DNA of 64,000 nucleotides. It comes from Scalindua_A sp046757465. GTDB taxonomy: Bacteria; Planctomycetota; Brocadiia; Brocadiales; Scalinduaceae. The notes below the pieces were generated by a model. The model had not been told where the DNA came from, did not search any database, and saw nothing but the letters and a program-made list of their open reading frames with translations. The stretch spans positions 1-64,000 of the forward strand of contig JBHHYH010000004.1 of NCBI GenBank assembly GCA_046757465.1. Reading direction: 5' to 3'. The translations under genes and the position numbers were made by a program. This document shows positions 1-8,685 of this stretch, piece after piece (position 1 is the first letter of the stretch; each line of letters opens with the position of its first letter).

Positions 1-2
1 TA

Positions 3-992
3 CTAGGTCATACGTTTGGCCATGAAGTTTGCAATTTCTTTAAAGACGGTTTTATTATTGATGGGTATTTCGTCGATTATAGAATTGGCTTGTTTTATTA
101 AATCTTCGGCGTATCTTTGTGCGTGGTCCATAGCGTTATGTTTTTTATATATCTCCAAGACTTGTTTTACGTCGGCCTCAGTTGTCTCTCCCCTTTGCTT
201 TGTCATTATTTCTATAAGCGTCTTTTTATCATCTTCGTTTGCCACTTCAGTGGTGTATGCGTACAAAAAACTGGCTTTTCCTTCTTTAATATCAGAGCCT
301 ATAACTCCACCACGTCCCTTACCTTTTGTTAAATCAATCAAATCATCTTTGATTTGAAAAGCTGGCCCCATAAGTTTGCCTAATTTCCAGATTTGGTCTA
401 TTACTCTATCGGAATGTCCGGATGCAATGGCGCCTCCAACCATACCGCATGCAAGGTAATATCCCGTCTTTAATTCAACCATATCGGTATATTTTTTTAC
501 TGTAAAGTCTCTAGCACCTCTTGCGTTAATATCAAGCGCTTGCCCAACCACAGTTTTTTCATATGTTAGGGTAAAAATGTCGAGGTACTTCATCTTCTTG
601 TCTGATGCTATAGGACTTGAAAGAATACTTTGATATGCTCTTGCCAGTAGATAGTCGCCTGCATTAATTGCATTAGCAGTGCCGTATTTTACCCATACAG
701 TTGGTTGGTCCCGCCTCATGGTATCACCATCTTCTATATCGTCATGAAGCAGGAACATATTGTGCAGGATTTCTATTGCCACAGCAAAATAGAGTGCTTC
801 ATTTGGGTTACCACCTAATTCCTTACATGTAATTAAACATATAGCTGGCCTGATCCGTTTTCCACCAGTTCTCAGATGATGCCATATAGGCTCGCTCAGA
901 TAATCATCTTTATCTGGAGGGATGGTTTTTCTAAGTAAATCATCTATCTTTTTGCCATAAGTCTTTATGGATTCCTCAATGTTTGTTTTCAT
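3..992 (-). CDS. Polyprenyl (geranylgeranyl/farnesyl-type) diphosphate synthase
   Basis: A 329-residue trans-isoprenyl diphosphate synthase that would condense isopentenyl diphosphate with allylic diphosphates in the cytoplasm, feeding quinone or membrane-lipid synthesis. Visible motifs are GGKR at 43-46 (diphosphate binding), the first Asp-rich motif DDIED at 84-88 and the second DDLID at 216-220. The first motif has no two-residue insertion, and Phe80 lies four residues before it, which suggests a short-to-medium product; chain length cannot be fixed from this. The gene is complete, with its TAG stop at the very edge of the window. It starts 9 bp after the efp stop and is probably co-transcribed with efp and hemW. 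Family certain, product length uncertain. Confidence 0.93.
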   Translation of the reverse strand: MKTNIEESIKTYGKKIDDLLRKTIPPDKDDYLSEPIWHHLRTGGKRIRPAICLITCKELGGNPNEALYFAVAIEILHNMFLLHDDIEDGDTMRRDQPTVWVKYGTANAINAGDYLLARAYQSILSSPIASDKKMKYLDIFTLTYEKTVVGQALDINARGARDFTVKKYTDMVELKTGYYLACGMVGGAIASGHSDRVIDQIWKLGKLMGPAFQIKDDLIDLTKGKGRGGVIGSDIKEGKASFLYAYTTEVANEDDKKTLIEIMTKQRGETTEADVKQVLEIYKKHNAMDHAQRYAEDLIKQANSIIDEIPINNKTVFKEIANFMAKRMT

Positions 993-1001
993 TTGTACCT
1001 T

Positions 1002-1559
1002 CTACGCCCTTCCCATGAACTGGCCTGTGCGTGTGTCTACCTTTACAAGTTCACCGGGGTTTATAAAAAGTGGCACCTTAATTATGTGTCCGGTTTCTAA
1101 TTTCGCTGGTTTAAATACATTGGTTACGGTATCACCCTTTGTTCCGGGGTCAGTTTCTATTATCTTCAATGTGACCGAGGCTGGAAGTTCAATCCCTATT
1201 GCATTGCCTTCGTAGAATGAAACTTTAATTTTGGAGTTTGGTGTGATATATAACATTGTATCTCCAAGAACTTCTTTTGTAAGGAGAACTTGTTCGTAGT
1301 TTTCTGTATTCATGAAGCAAAAATCTTCTCTGTCCTTGTATAGGTATTCCATCTCTTTGTGTTCAAGAAACACGTCTTCCACCTTATCCGTAGATCTGAA
1401 ACGTTTTTGAGTGACATTTCCTTGTTTCAAACTTTTTATGCTTACCTGCATATGCGCACGTCCCTTACCAGGTGTAACGTGTTGAAAGTCGGACACCGAA
1501 AAAAGTTCTCCGTCAATCTTTATAATTAGTCCTTTTCTAATATCTGTTGCATTTACCAA
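1002..1559 (-). CDS. efp: Translation elongation factor P
   Basis: A 185-residue protein of normal EF-P length with the KOW-like N-terminal domain and two OB domains. It enters the ribosomal E site and relieves stalling at polyproline stretches. The domain I tip loop reads TPGKGRAHMQ (about 29-38), so the tip residue is Lys32. This places it in the lysine-tip group rather than the arginine-tip group rhamnosylated by EarP. No modifying enzyme (EpmA/EpmB type) is seen nearby. It lies between hemW and the polyprenyl synthase with short gaps (29 and 9 bp), consistent with one minus-strand transcript. Identification is very secure. Confidence 0.97.
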   Translation of the reverse strand: MVNATDIRKGLIIKIDGELFSVSDFQHVTPGKGRAHMQVSIKSLKQGNVTQKRFRSTDKVEDVFLEHKEMEYLYKDREDFCFMNTENYEQVLLTKEVLGDTMLYITPNSKIKVSFYEGNAIGIELPASVTLKIIETDPGTKGDTVTNVFKPAKLETGHIIKVPLFINPGELVKVDTRTGQFMGRA

Positions 1560-1588
1560 TTTTCTAACCCCTCAAATACGGCTTTAAC

Positions 1589-2725
1589 TTAAACAAATTC
1601 CATCATTACCGAATCTGCTATAGACATTCCTTTTCTGGTCAACTTTATTCTTTCGTCATCAAAGTTTATCAGGCCGGCTTTTGCGAGATCATTTATTTGT
1701 TTACCAAAAAGTCCTAATAGATCAAGGCCAGATCTTTTGAAAAATTCTATTTTCGAAATACCAGAGGTCATCCTCAATGACATAATGAGTATTTCCGATG
1801 CACGCTTCTTTTGAGATAGTTTTTCAGAAAAACAGATTAAGTTTTTCCTGGATTGTGCAGTAGAGATGTACTTACTTACGTTCTTTATATTACAATATCG
1901 TTTACCATCAACAAAGGAAAATGCTCCAGCACCAATACCGATGTATTCCTCATTTTTCCAGTAGACTATATTGTGTTTACACTTTTTACCTGGTTTTGCA
2001 AAGTTTGATATCTCGTAATGTAGATAGCCTTTATTACCGAGGAAGTCTTTCGTATACTCATACATCTTTAATTCTTCTTCTTCCTCCAGCCTTCTAAAGA
2101 TTCCAGAATCTATCATCTCGGTAAGAGGTGTTCCTTGTTCATACGAAAGACAATATGCAGAAACATGTTCAGGATCTAATCTTGAAGATTCCATTAAATC
2201 CATTTTCCATTCATTTAAGGTTTGTCCCGGGTAACCGTAAATTAGGTCTATGTTAATGTTTTTGAATCCATTTTCTCTTAAATTAAAAAAAGTATCTTTC
2301 GCTTCGTATGCAGTGTGAATTCGTTCCAGGAGTTTTAAATAATTGTTATTAAATGATTGAATTCCGATACTGACCCTATTAACAAGACTATTCTTTAGAA
2401 TGAAAATTCTTTCATCATTTAATGTGCCAGGATTTGCTTCAATCGTATATTCTTTGAGTTTAGATTTATCAATATATTTGGACACTATGTCTAGTAACTT
2501 ACTTAATTGTGTTTCATTTAAAACGGTGGGTGTGCCGCCGCCTATATAAACAGTCTTAAAGAAATGTTCTTTATGTATTGACTGAAGTTCGTTTTCTATT
2601 GCCAGGAGATATTCGTCAACTATGTCCGATTTTATTGTGATTGAATTGAAATCACAATATATGCATTTACTTGTACAAAATGGTATATGGATGTATAGGG
2701 AATGTAAATGGTTTTGAATACTCAT
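1589..2725 (-). CDS. hemW: HemW-type radical SAM protein (coproporphyrinogen oxidase-like)
   Basis: A 378-residue radical SAM protein. The cluster motif C17-x3-C21-x2-C24 lies in the sequence HIPFCTSKCIYCDF; GGGTPT follows, and a HemN C-terminal winged-helix domain ends the protein. HemW proteins resemble oxygen-independent coproporphyrinogen III oxidase but are generally haem chaperones, lacking the extra N-terminal HemN residues. The short N-terminus here, with the Cys motif within 25 residues, matches HemW. The gene sits directly upstream of efp on the minus strand. An alternative is a genuine anaerobic coproporphyrinogen oxidase (HemN), which I consider less likely from length and motif. 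Confidence 0.9.
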   Translation of the reverse strand: MSIQNHLHSLYIHIPFCTSKCIYCDFNSITIKSDIVDEYLLAIENELQSIHKEHFFKTVYIGGGTPTVLNETQLSKLLDIVSKYIDKSKLKEYTIEANPGTLNDERIFILKNSLVNRVSIGIQSFNNNYLKLLERIHTAYEAKDTFFNLRENGFKNINIDLIYGYPGQTLNEWKMDLMESSRLDPEHVSAYCLSYEQGTPLTEMIDSGIFRRLEEEEELKMYEYTKDFLGNKGYLHYEISNFAKPGKKCKHNIVYWKNEEYIGIGAGAFSFVDGKRYCNIKNVSKYISTAQSRKNLICFSEKLSQKKRASEILIMSLRMTSGISKIEFFKRSGLDLLGLFGKQINDLAKAGLINFDDERIKLTRKGMSIADSVMMEFV

Positions 2726-2866
2726 TGTAAAATTTAGATAAGTATAGTTAATTCAACAAGTTATCAAGCTATTATTTGATCATGAAATTTTTATCCGCCT
2801 TCGCAGAAAACCACGCCTGCCTGGGCCATGACGCCATACGTATTCTGCCAATAAAGGGTTAGTTTT

Positions 2867-3004
2867 GTAATTGCTCAATATCAAGTGGAATTATGTACCC
2901 TTCCTTTCGGAAGGATTCCAGCACTAACTCTTGGAATCCCTGCGAAAGCGGGGTTGACACTCGCGTTAAATAGCATGAAATTCCACTTGATATTGAGCAA
3001 TTAC
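2867..3004. repeat. Inverted-repeat element, 26-bp perfect termini
   Basis: Left arm 2867-2892 and right arm 2979-3004 are exact reverse complements over 26 bp, separated by 86 bp. The interior holds a smaller palindrome (GGATTCCA...TGGAATCC, about 2909-2937) and a second one around GCGAAAGCGGGG. The right arm ends at the base next to the TAA stop of the isoaspartate methyltransferase gene. The layout resembles a MITE or a large REP-type unit; it could also fold as a bidirectional transcription terminator. Confidence 0.75.
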
Positions 3005-3664
3005 TTAGTTTTTATCGCATTTTTTTCTTACTAATGGCACAAAAATACAACTTAGGAGTTTTTCTTCTATCAATTTTCCCTTAATTTTTGTTGCCCTGAT
3101 TAATATTTGCTGTTCAGCGCTACCTACTGGTATTATAATTTTACCTTCTTCCGCAAGCTGTTCGACAAGTGGACCGGGTATATCAAAAGTAGCTGCCGTT
3201 ACTATTATACCATTAAAAGGCGCTTCATCCTCGTTACCCAAGCCTCCGTTAGCAATACGGATTTTTACTTTATCACCATAACCTAACTCATTTAATCTCG
3301 TCATTGCTTTCCTTGCCAGTTCTGGCCTGATTTCAGTAGTGTAAATTTTCTCCAGTATCTCTGCAAGGACTGCAGTTTGATAGCCGGAGCCAGTACCCAC
3401 TTCCAGGATTTTATCTTCCCTCTTAAGTGAAAGAGCTTGAATCATATAGGCAACTATATAAGGCTGGGAAATGGTTTGCCCTTCCCCAATTGGTACAGGG
3501 GCATCATCGTATGCCCGATCCCAAAGTTCTACAGGTAAAAAACTATGTCGAGGAACTTTTCCCATAGCACGAAGTACTTCCTTGTCTATAATGTCTCTAG
3601 AAATTAATTGTGTTTGTACCATTTGTTTCCGTTTTTCTTCATAAAATAGATTTGAAGAAATCAT
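3005..3664 (-). CDS. pcm: Protein-L-isoaspartate O-methyltransferase (cytosolic)
   Basis: A 219-residue PIMT that uses S-adenosylmethionine to methylate isoaspartyl residues in aged proteins so they can be repaired. The family block MGKVPRHSFLP lies at about 34-44, GEGQTISQPYI at 60-70, and the SAM-binding motif EVGTGSGYQ at 88-96. There is no signal peptide, so it acts in the cytoplasm. A second PIMT with a membrane-export segment is encoded at 8887-9684. The stop codon abuts an inverted-repeat element. The upstream gene is a glycosyltransferase about 37 bp away on the same strand. Confidence 0.95.
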   Translation of the reverse strand: MISSNLFYEEKRKQMVQTQLISRDIIDKEVLRAMGKVPRHSFLPVELWDRAYDDAPVPIGEGQTISQPYIVAYMIQALSLKREDKILEVGTGSGYQTAVLAEILEKIYTTEIRPELARKAMTRLNELGYGDKVKIRIANGGLGNEDEAPFNGIIVTAATFDIPGPLVEQLAEEGKIIIPVGSAEQQILIRATKIKGKLIEEKLLSCIFVPLVRKKCDKN

Positions 3665-3701
3665 TTTTATTTGAAGATTGTCATTGTGATAGATGTAAGC
3701 T

Positions 3702-4412
3702 TCATACCGTTACCAGCTTGCCTGTATCTTTATTTGTCTCTCTTCTAATTACTTCTTTATAATATCTTAATCTTATTACAGGATTATCTAATCCTCCCTT
3801 AAAACGTTTTGACACATCATTGTATATAAGTTTAACTGGTATTTCTTTAATGACCAAACCTAATTTCCATGCCTGTATCCACAATTGCAGTGGCATACCG
3901 TAACCATTTTCCGTCAGATTCATTTTCTTTAAGGCATTAGTTTTATACGCTTTAAAACCACAAAAGGAGTCTGTTAAATTAAGGTTTGTTGTTCTATTCA
4001 GTATTTGTGTTATCTCTATATTTATTGTATATCTATCTGGAGGGATTTTCTGGTTCGATCTATTTGGTGTTAGATACCTTGATCCTGAGACGATATCGTA
4101 GTTGGGGATCTGTGCAAGAAATATTGGTATTTCGTCCGGTATATGCTGGCCATCGCAGTCCATTGTGATTATGCAGTCATAACCGTTTGAAATTCCGTAT
4201 TTAAATGCATCAATGATGGCGTGTCCGTAACCTAGATTATTTTTATGTATAATTGTTTTAATATTATCGATTTCTGTTAATTGTCTTTGAGTGCCATCGG
4301 TAGAACCATCATCTACCACTAGAATATCTAAATTGTACTTCTTTATTTCTGATATTATATAGCCGATGTCTTTTTTCTCGTTATAAGCTGGCAAAGCTAT
4401 AAGTGTATTCAT
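3702..4412 (-). CDS. Family 2 glycosyltransferase (polyprenyl-phosphate type)
   Basis: I take the start at 4412, giving 236 residues, because MNTLIALPAYNEKK is the usual N-terminus of this family; the frame stays open to 4511. A modest AGGA lies upstream. It is a GT-A fold enzyme with the NDP-sugar motif VVDDGSTDGT and the metal-binding DCDGQH, resembling dolichyl/undecaprenyl-phosphate mannosyl- or glucosyltransferases. It has no C-terminal membrane helices, so it is a soluble or peripheral enzyme. The sugar and acceptor cannot be read from the sequence. It is the first gene of the minus-strand group running towards the isoaspartate methyltransferase. Confidence 0.88.
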   Translation of the reverse strand: MNTLIALPAYNEKKDIGYIISEIKKYNLDILVVDDGSTDGTQRQLTEIDNIKTIIHKNNLGYGHAIIDAFKYGISNGYDCIITMDCDGQHIPDEIPIFLAQIPNYDIVSGSRYLTPNRSNQKIPPDRYTINIEITQILNRTTNLNLTDSFCGFKAYKTNALKKMNLTENGYGMPLQLWIQAWKLGLVIKEIPVKLIYNDVSKRFKGGLDNPVIRLRYYKEVIRRETNKDTGKLVTV

Positions 4413-4653
4413 TGTTTTATAATCCTGTTTTTGGTTAATAAAATCCACTTTCTTTTGGAAAGTGGCGCAGACTTTCATTTTCTTTTGCTTTGTGTCTTTG
4501 TAACCAAACACTTAATTTAATATGGTTAACTATTTAAATCAAGAAAAATATGAGGATTGCAAATAACAATTAAAATTGCGAGAAAATTATTATGATCCCT
4601 TTTTTATATTCCCCCCTCCTTTTAGGGTGTGGTAGCTGACATGTATTTTTTTC
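4413..4653. other. Divergent intergenic region with degenerate repeat
   Basis: The space between the glycosyltransferase start and the helix-turn-helix gene is 360 bp. It holds a degraded CCCCCCTCCTTTTAGGG stretch (about 4611-4628) resembling half of the palindromic repeats found elsewhere in the window. No RNA gene is recognisable. The promoter for the plus-strand gene follows. Confidence 0.4.
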
Positions 4654-4682
4654 TTGACAATAATTAAACCTCATGATACAAA
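4654..4682 (+). promoter_or_regulatory. Predicted sigma-70 promoter
   Basis: TTGACA at 4654-4659, a 17-bp spacer and TACAAA at 4677-4682. It lies about 90 bp before the ATG at 4773 of the small helix-turn-helix gene, and probably also serves hflX. Confidence 0.6.
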
Positions 4683-4772
4683 CAAGTCGTAGAGTGGGAG
4701 ACACATATAGCAAAAGAAACAATTTGAATGATGCTTAATTTTATAATTAATTTTTAGAAGGAGGTGCGTAAA

Positions 4773-5033
4773 ATGAGTGCTAAGAAGGCTAGAAAAAAAG
4801 CTGCAAAGTTATGGACAAAGGGAGAAATAAACACGCTAAAGAGTGATTATCCAAAGACAAATACAAAGACACTTGCAAAGAAACTTGGGAGAACGTTGGA
4901 AGCAGTGCGCTTTCAGGCAAAAAAGCGTCGTCTGAAAAAGACAAGGAGCTATATGCAGTCTTTATATAAAACAGCAAGTAAGTCTGCAGCCAAGAAAACT
5001 ACAAAGAAAAAGGCTAGAAGAAAAAGAAGATAA
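4773..5033 (+). CDS. Small lysine-rich helix-turn-helix protein
   Basis: An 86-residue very basic protein. The ATG at 4773 is chosen because an AAGGAGGT ribosome-binding site sits just upstream; an in-frame GTG at 4764 lies inside that site and is rejected. Residues about 10-55 (LWTKGEINTLKSDYPKTNTK...LGRTLEAVRFQAKK) look like a SANT/Myb-like or GcrA-like tri-helix DNA-binding unit, with Trp, the hydrophobic spacing and a basic recognition helix. The C-terminus is an AKK/KKKARRKRR tail like histone H1 or nucleoid proteins. It is followed 9 bp later by hflX. I infer a chromatin or regulatory DNA-binding role; there is no named family I can assign. Confidence 0.75.
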   Translation: MSAKKARKKAAKLWTKGEINTLKSDYPKTNTKTLAKKLGRTLEAVRFQAKKRRLKKTRSYMQSLYKTASKSAAKKTTKKKARRKRR

Positions 5034-5042
5034 TTTTCTCGT

Positions 5043-6335
5043 ATGGTAGAATTAAAGAGAATAGACGTATCAGTAAGAGCTGAACGTGCAATATTACTTC
5101 ATACAATATTGCATAATGGACATAATAATAAGAATTCGCTGACTGAGCTTAAGAGTTTAGCAGATACAGCGGGAGCAAGGGTGTTAGATAGTTTTGTACA
5201 AAGAAGGGAAAGTATTGATCCTTCTTTTTATGTGGGTAAGGGAAAGGCGTTACAATTAGCGAATTTGTGTAAAGATAAAGATGTAGATGTTGTGATTTGT
5301 GATGATGACCTTACTCCCGCACAAATTCGCAATTTAGAGAAGGTTATTGATACTAAAGTAATTGATAGAAGTGAGTTGATTCTAGATATTTTTGCAACAA
5401 GAGCCAAGACAGCTCAGGCAAAACTACAGGTTGAGCTTGCTCAATTGGAATATACAAAACCACGTTTAAAGAGGATGTGGACCCATCTTTCCCGGATTGA
5501 GGGAGGTATAGGGACGAGAGGTCCTGGAGAAAAGCAATTAGAGGTAGACCGAAGATTAGTATCAAATAGAATACTTGCTTTAAAGAAAAAGCTCAGACAG
5601 ATCGAGAAACGTAAGGAAACTCAGGTAAAGTCAAGAAGAGAATATACCACCGTTTCCCTGGTAGGATACACAAATGCCGGTAAATCAACATTAATGAACA
5701 GATTGACAGATGCTGAGGTATTTGTTGAGGATAAACTTTTTGCAACTCTTGATACAAAGACAAGTTTGTGCCAATTGGGAAACGGCAAGAAAGTCATCTT
5801 AAGCGATACAGTAGGGTTTATTAAGAATCTTCCCCACCATTTAATATCTTCATTTCAGGCTACCCTTGAAGAGGTAAGATGGGCCGATTTTTTATTGCAT
5901 ATTGTTGACATTAGTTCTTCAGATGTTATCGAACAAGTTGATTCGGTTAACAATGTTCTCAAAGGGCTTGGGTGTGATAAAAAACCAATTATAATGGTTC
6001 TCAATAAAATTGATACTTTAGAAGATACTTCAATAGTTGCCTTTTTTAAGAGTAAATATGATAACGCACTGACAATCTCTGCACGTAAAACACAGGGTTT
6101 AGAAAAGCTAAAACAAAAGATAGTTAGTTTTGCAGAGAAAGAGTGTGTGGAGATTAAGCTTGTATGCAGTGTCAGTAACGGGAAATTGTTAGCTTATATT
6201 TATGAAAACAGCAGGGTTCTTAATCGCACGTTTGCAGATTCAAGTGTTAGTTTTCATATCCTTATTGATGAAAAAAACCTCTCAAAATTGTATCACCTGG
6301 GAGGAGAAGGCTTATCAATAACTCACATCTTATAA
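5043..6335 (+). CDS. hflX: GTPase HflX
   Basis: A 430-residue ribosome-associated GTPase that splits stalled or stressed 70S ribosomes. The HflX N-terminal domain ends with the family signature GGIGTRGPGEKQLE (154-167), followed by a coiled helical linker and the G domain. The G1 loop is GYTNAGKST at 208-216, G3 is DTVGFI and G4 is NKID. It sits 9 bp behind the small helix-turn-helix gene, apparently on one transcript. It converges on lgt, with a 40-bp gap. Identification is secure. Confidence 0.96.
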   Translation: MVELKRIDVSVRAERAILLHTILHNGHNNKNSLTELKSLADTAGARVLDSFVQRRESIDPSFYVGKGKALQLANLCKDKDVDVVICDDDLTPAQIRNLEKVIDTKVIDRSELILDIFATRAKTAQAKLQVELAQLEYTKPRLKRMWTHLSRIEGGIGTRGPGEKQLEVDRRLVSNRILALKKKLRQIEKRKETQVKSRREYTTVSLVGYTNAGKSTLMNRLTDAEVFVEDKLFATLDTKTSLCQLGNGKKVILSDTVGFIKNLPHHLISSFQATLEEVRWADFLLHIVDISSSDVIEQVDSVNNVLKGLGCDKKPIIMVLNKIDTLEDTSIVAFFKSKYDNALTISARKTQGLEKLKQKIVSFAEKECVEIKLVCSVSNGKLLAYIYENSRVLNRTFADSSVSFHILIDEKNLSKLYHLGGEGLSITHIL

Positions 6336-6375
6336 TGTAAGTCACCAGAATGCCGATCAATCCACGAGTTACAAG

Positions 6376-7266
6376 TCAAGCCGAGCTATGAGATGTTTGT
6401 ACTTTAAGAGTATCATTTTTACCCCTCTGCTTTACCCTTCCGATTATAAAAAGTGTGGTCGCAGCAATAAATATTAAGACACTAGCATTTTGTGAAATGG
6501 TTAGGCCATCAAAAAGGGGTGGATTATCTGCCCTTAAAATCTCCATACAAAACCGCATTACGGGATATAAAATACAGAATAACATTGTTATTTCTCCATC
6601 CCTCCTGCGATATTTAAAGAAGGCATTTAATATAAAGAATATGGCAAGATTACCTAATGATGAATATAGCTGGGTAGGATGAATGGGAAGCGAGTGTTTA
6701 TCTGACAAACTTATTAACCCCTCTTCAAGATGCTGCAGGAATGCAGGACTACCATCTATCATATTATGTGCATCAATTGTTCTGGGGAATTGAACAGCCC
6801 ATAATAAATTTGGGCTACAAACATCACCCCAGCAGCATCCGTTAAGAAAACATCCTATCCGTCCAAAGACCAGCCCTATTGCCAGGGAAAGGGCGATAAT
6901 GTCCATCGTCTTTAGAACTGGGAGTTTCTTTATCCTCAAGATAAAAATTAAGGCGATAACCGCTGCTATCAAACCTCCGTAAAATACCAACCCCCCTTGA
7001 TATATCTTTAAGACATCTATAAGGTTGCCTTTATATACGTCAAAATTCTGAATCACGTAAAATAATCTACCTCCCGCTATTCCTGCAAAAATTGTGTATA
7101 TTCCTAAGTCGGTTATATGTTCGGGGCTTATGCCTTCAGATTTTGCCCTCATACGTGCAACGTAAAGGGCTACCAGAAAGCCAATCATCAACATAAACCC
7201 GTATGCGTAAACTGGAATTGACTTGCCAATGAACGGGATCGGTATTTCAAAAAGAGTTCTAATCAT
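6376..7266 (-). CDS. lgt: Prolipoprotein diacylglyceryl transferase
   Basis: A 296-residue polytopic inner-membrane enzyme that moves diacylglyceryl from phosphatidylglycerol onto the lipobox cysteine of prolipoproteins. About seven hydrophobic segments are visible. The central signature GRIGCFLNGCCWG (135-147) is the Cys-rich variant of the usual GRxGNFxNxE, and HPTQLY occurs later, as expected. Probable substrates in this window are the lipoproteins at 16119-16721 and 29071-30078. The gene is third in a panC-panD-lgt run with 5- and 14-bp gaps. Confidence 0.95.
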   Translation of the reverse strand: MIRTLFEIPIPFIGKSIPVYAYGFMLMIGFLVALYVARMRAKSEGISPEHITDLGIYTIFAGIAGGRLFYVIQNFDVYKGNLIDVLKIYQGGLVFYGGLIAAVIALIFILRIKKLPVLKTMDIIALSLAIGLVFGRIGCFLNGCCWGDVCSPNLLWAVQFPRTIDAHNMIDGSPAFLQHLEEGLISLSDKHSLPIHPTQLYSSLGNLAIFFILNAFFKYRRRDGEITMLFCILYPVMRFCMEILRADNPPLFDGLTISQNASVLIFIAATTLFIIGRVKQRGKNDTLKVQTSHSSA

Positions 7267-7280
7267 TTACAGGACGGATT

Positions 7281-7643
7281 TTAATCAGAGAGGAGTTTTT
7301 TTATCTTATTTTTTTCGTCAACTAACACTATTTTTGGTTTCCAATTCTTTGCTTTGCCATCATCAATAAGGCAGTATGAGATTATTATCACCTTGTCACC
7401 GGGGACTGCCCACCTTGCTGCTGCTCCGTTCAGGCATATAATCCCCGAATCAGGTGCACCCTCTATCACATATGTCTCAACTCTTGTACCATTATTAAGG
7501 TTTAAGACCTGTACCCTTTCATAATGTAAGATATCTACTGCCTGCAGCAAAGTCTTGTCAATTGTTATACTGCCAGTATAGTTCAAGTTTGCTTCTGTAA
7601 CGGTTGCGGAATGAATTTTTGATTTGCACATTTCTCTAAGCAT
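7281..7643 (-). CDS. panD: Aspartate 1-decarboxylase proenzyme
   Basis: A 120-residue pyruvoyl-dependent decarboxylase that makes beta-alanine from aspartate for pantothenate synthesis. The self-cleavage site is Gly24-Ser25 (in NYTGSITID), giving a short beta chain and an alpha chain that starts with the pyruvoyl group. Other conserved blocks are YVIEGAPDSG, LNGAAARW and GDKVIIISY. It begins 5 bp after the panC stop, so its product is made together with the enzyme that uses it. Confidence 0.97.
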   Translation of the reverse strand: MLREMCKSKIHSATVTEANLNYTGSITIDKTLLQAVDILHYERVQVLNLNNGTRVETYVIEGAPDSGIICLNGAAARWAVPGDKVIIISYCLIDDGKAKNWKPKIVLVDEKNKIKKLLSD

Positions 7644-7648
7644 TTTAT

Positions 7649-8491
7649 TTATTCCAAAATTATATTATCTATTAATCTTGTATCTCCAACACGTACAGCC
7701 ACAGTAGCTACAGCCTTTCCATTAATGCACGAAACATCTTCAAGTGTGTTCGGATGAACTATAGACACGTAATCAATCCTGGTATACTTTTCACTCTTTA
7801 TGATGGATTTCATTTCTTCTATAATCTTATTTGCATCTTTTACACGGGAAGAATACATAGACTTTGCTTTTAGTAAAGAGTTATAAATGCAGAGGGCATT
7901 GGAGCGTTCTTGTGGATTTAAGTGTCTATTTCTTGAACTAAATGCAAGACCGTCTTTATCTCGCACAGTAGGGAGAACCTTAATATCTATCGTCATGTTC
8001 AAATCACGGAGTAGTCTTTTTATAACAATATTCTGCTGATAATCCTTTTGGCCAAGATAAGCCCTGTCTGGTTTGATTATATTGAAAAGTTTCGTCATTA
8101 TAGTAGTTACACCCTTGAAGTGTCCTGGCCTTAGCTTACCGCATAAGGGTTCGGTGAGTCTTGTTTGCAGAACATACGTACAGGATTCCTCCTCGTACAA
8201 CTCCTCAGCATATGGTGCAAAGACTATATCTACATTTATACTCTTTGCAATCTCTATGTCTTTATCTAACTGGCGAGGATAACTTTTGAAGTCATCTCTG
8301 TTATCAAACTGTGTTGGGTTTACAAAGATGCTGACTACAAGTTTATCATTCTCATCTCTTGCATTACGCATCAGGCTTATATGGCCTTTGTGTAGTGTGC
8401 CCATGGTAGGCACAAATCCTATGGTTTCTTGTTTCTCTTTGATTGAAGAAACCCTTGCCTGCATTTCATTAAGCTTTTTTATGACTTCCAT
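7649..8491 (-). CDS. panC: Pantothenate synthetase
   Basis: I take the start at 8491, giving 280 residues, the usual PanC length; the frame is open up to 8575 but that longer start falls on a predicted promoter -35 box. The enzyme joins pantoate and beta-alanine with ATP. Seen are FVPTMGTLHKGHISL with the HxGH nucleotide site, SIFVNPTQF, GQKDYQQ and LAFSSRNRHL. It is followed by panD, so two pantothenate steps are together; panB is not in the window. Confidence 0.96.
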   Translation of the reverse strand: MEVIKKLNEMQARVSSIKEKQETIGFVPTMGTLHKGHISLMRNARDENDKLVVSIFVNPTQFDNRDDFKSYPRQLDKDIEIAKSINVDIVFAPYAEELYEEESCTYVLQTRLTEPLCGKLRPGHFKGVTTIMTKLFNIIKPDRAYLGQKDYQQNIVIKRLLRDLNMTIDIKVLPTVRDKDGLAFSSRNRHLNPQERSNALCIYNSLLKAKSMYSSRVKDANKIIEEMKSIIKSEKYTRIDYVSIVHPNTLEDVSCINGKAVATVAVRVGDTRLIDNIILE

Positions 8492-8546
8492 TTGGAACGG
8501 TACCAGTCTTTTATGTGTGTTTTTATCTCTTTTAGAGCAAAAATCA

Positions 8547-8575
8547 ATGTTAACAATAACACAAATTTTTGTCAA
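8547..8575 (-). promoter_or_regulatory. Predicted sigma-70 promoter for panC-panD-lgt
   Basis: On the minus strand, TTGACA at 8575-8570, a 17-bp spacer and TAACAT at 8552-8547. Transcription would begin near 8540, leaving a leader of about 50 bases before the panC ATG at 8491 and excluding the longer panC start. Confidence 0.6.
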
Positions 8576-8685
8576 GTTTTACATAAAAATGCAATCGGGC
8601 GTAGATTATGGTTGTATAAGCGTATATGGCAAGAAATATACTAATTTGCTTTTAGCTTGAGATATATTTAAATTTATTATTATAG

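Noticed and set aside
8492..8575. Extended N-terminus of PanC
   Set aside because: The extra residues are not found in the family and the region carries a good promoter.
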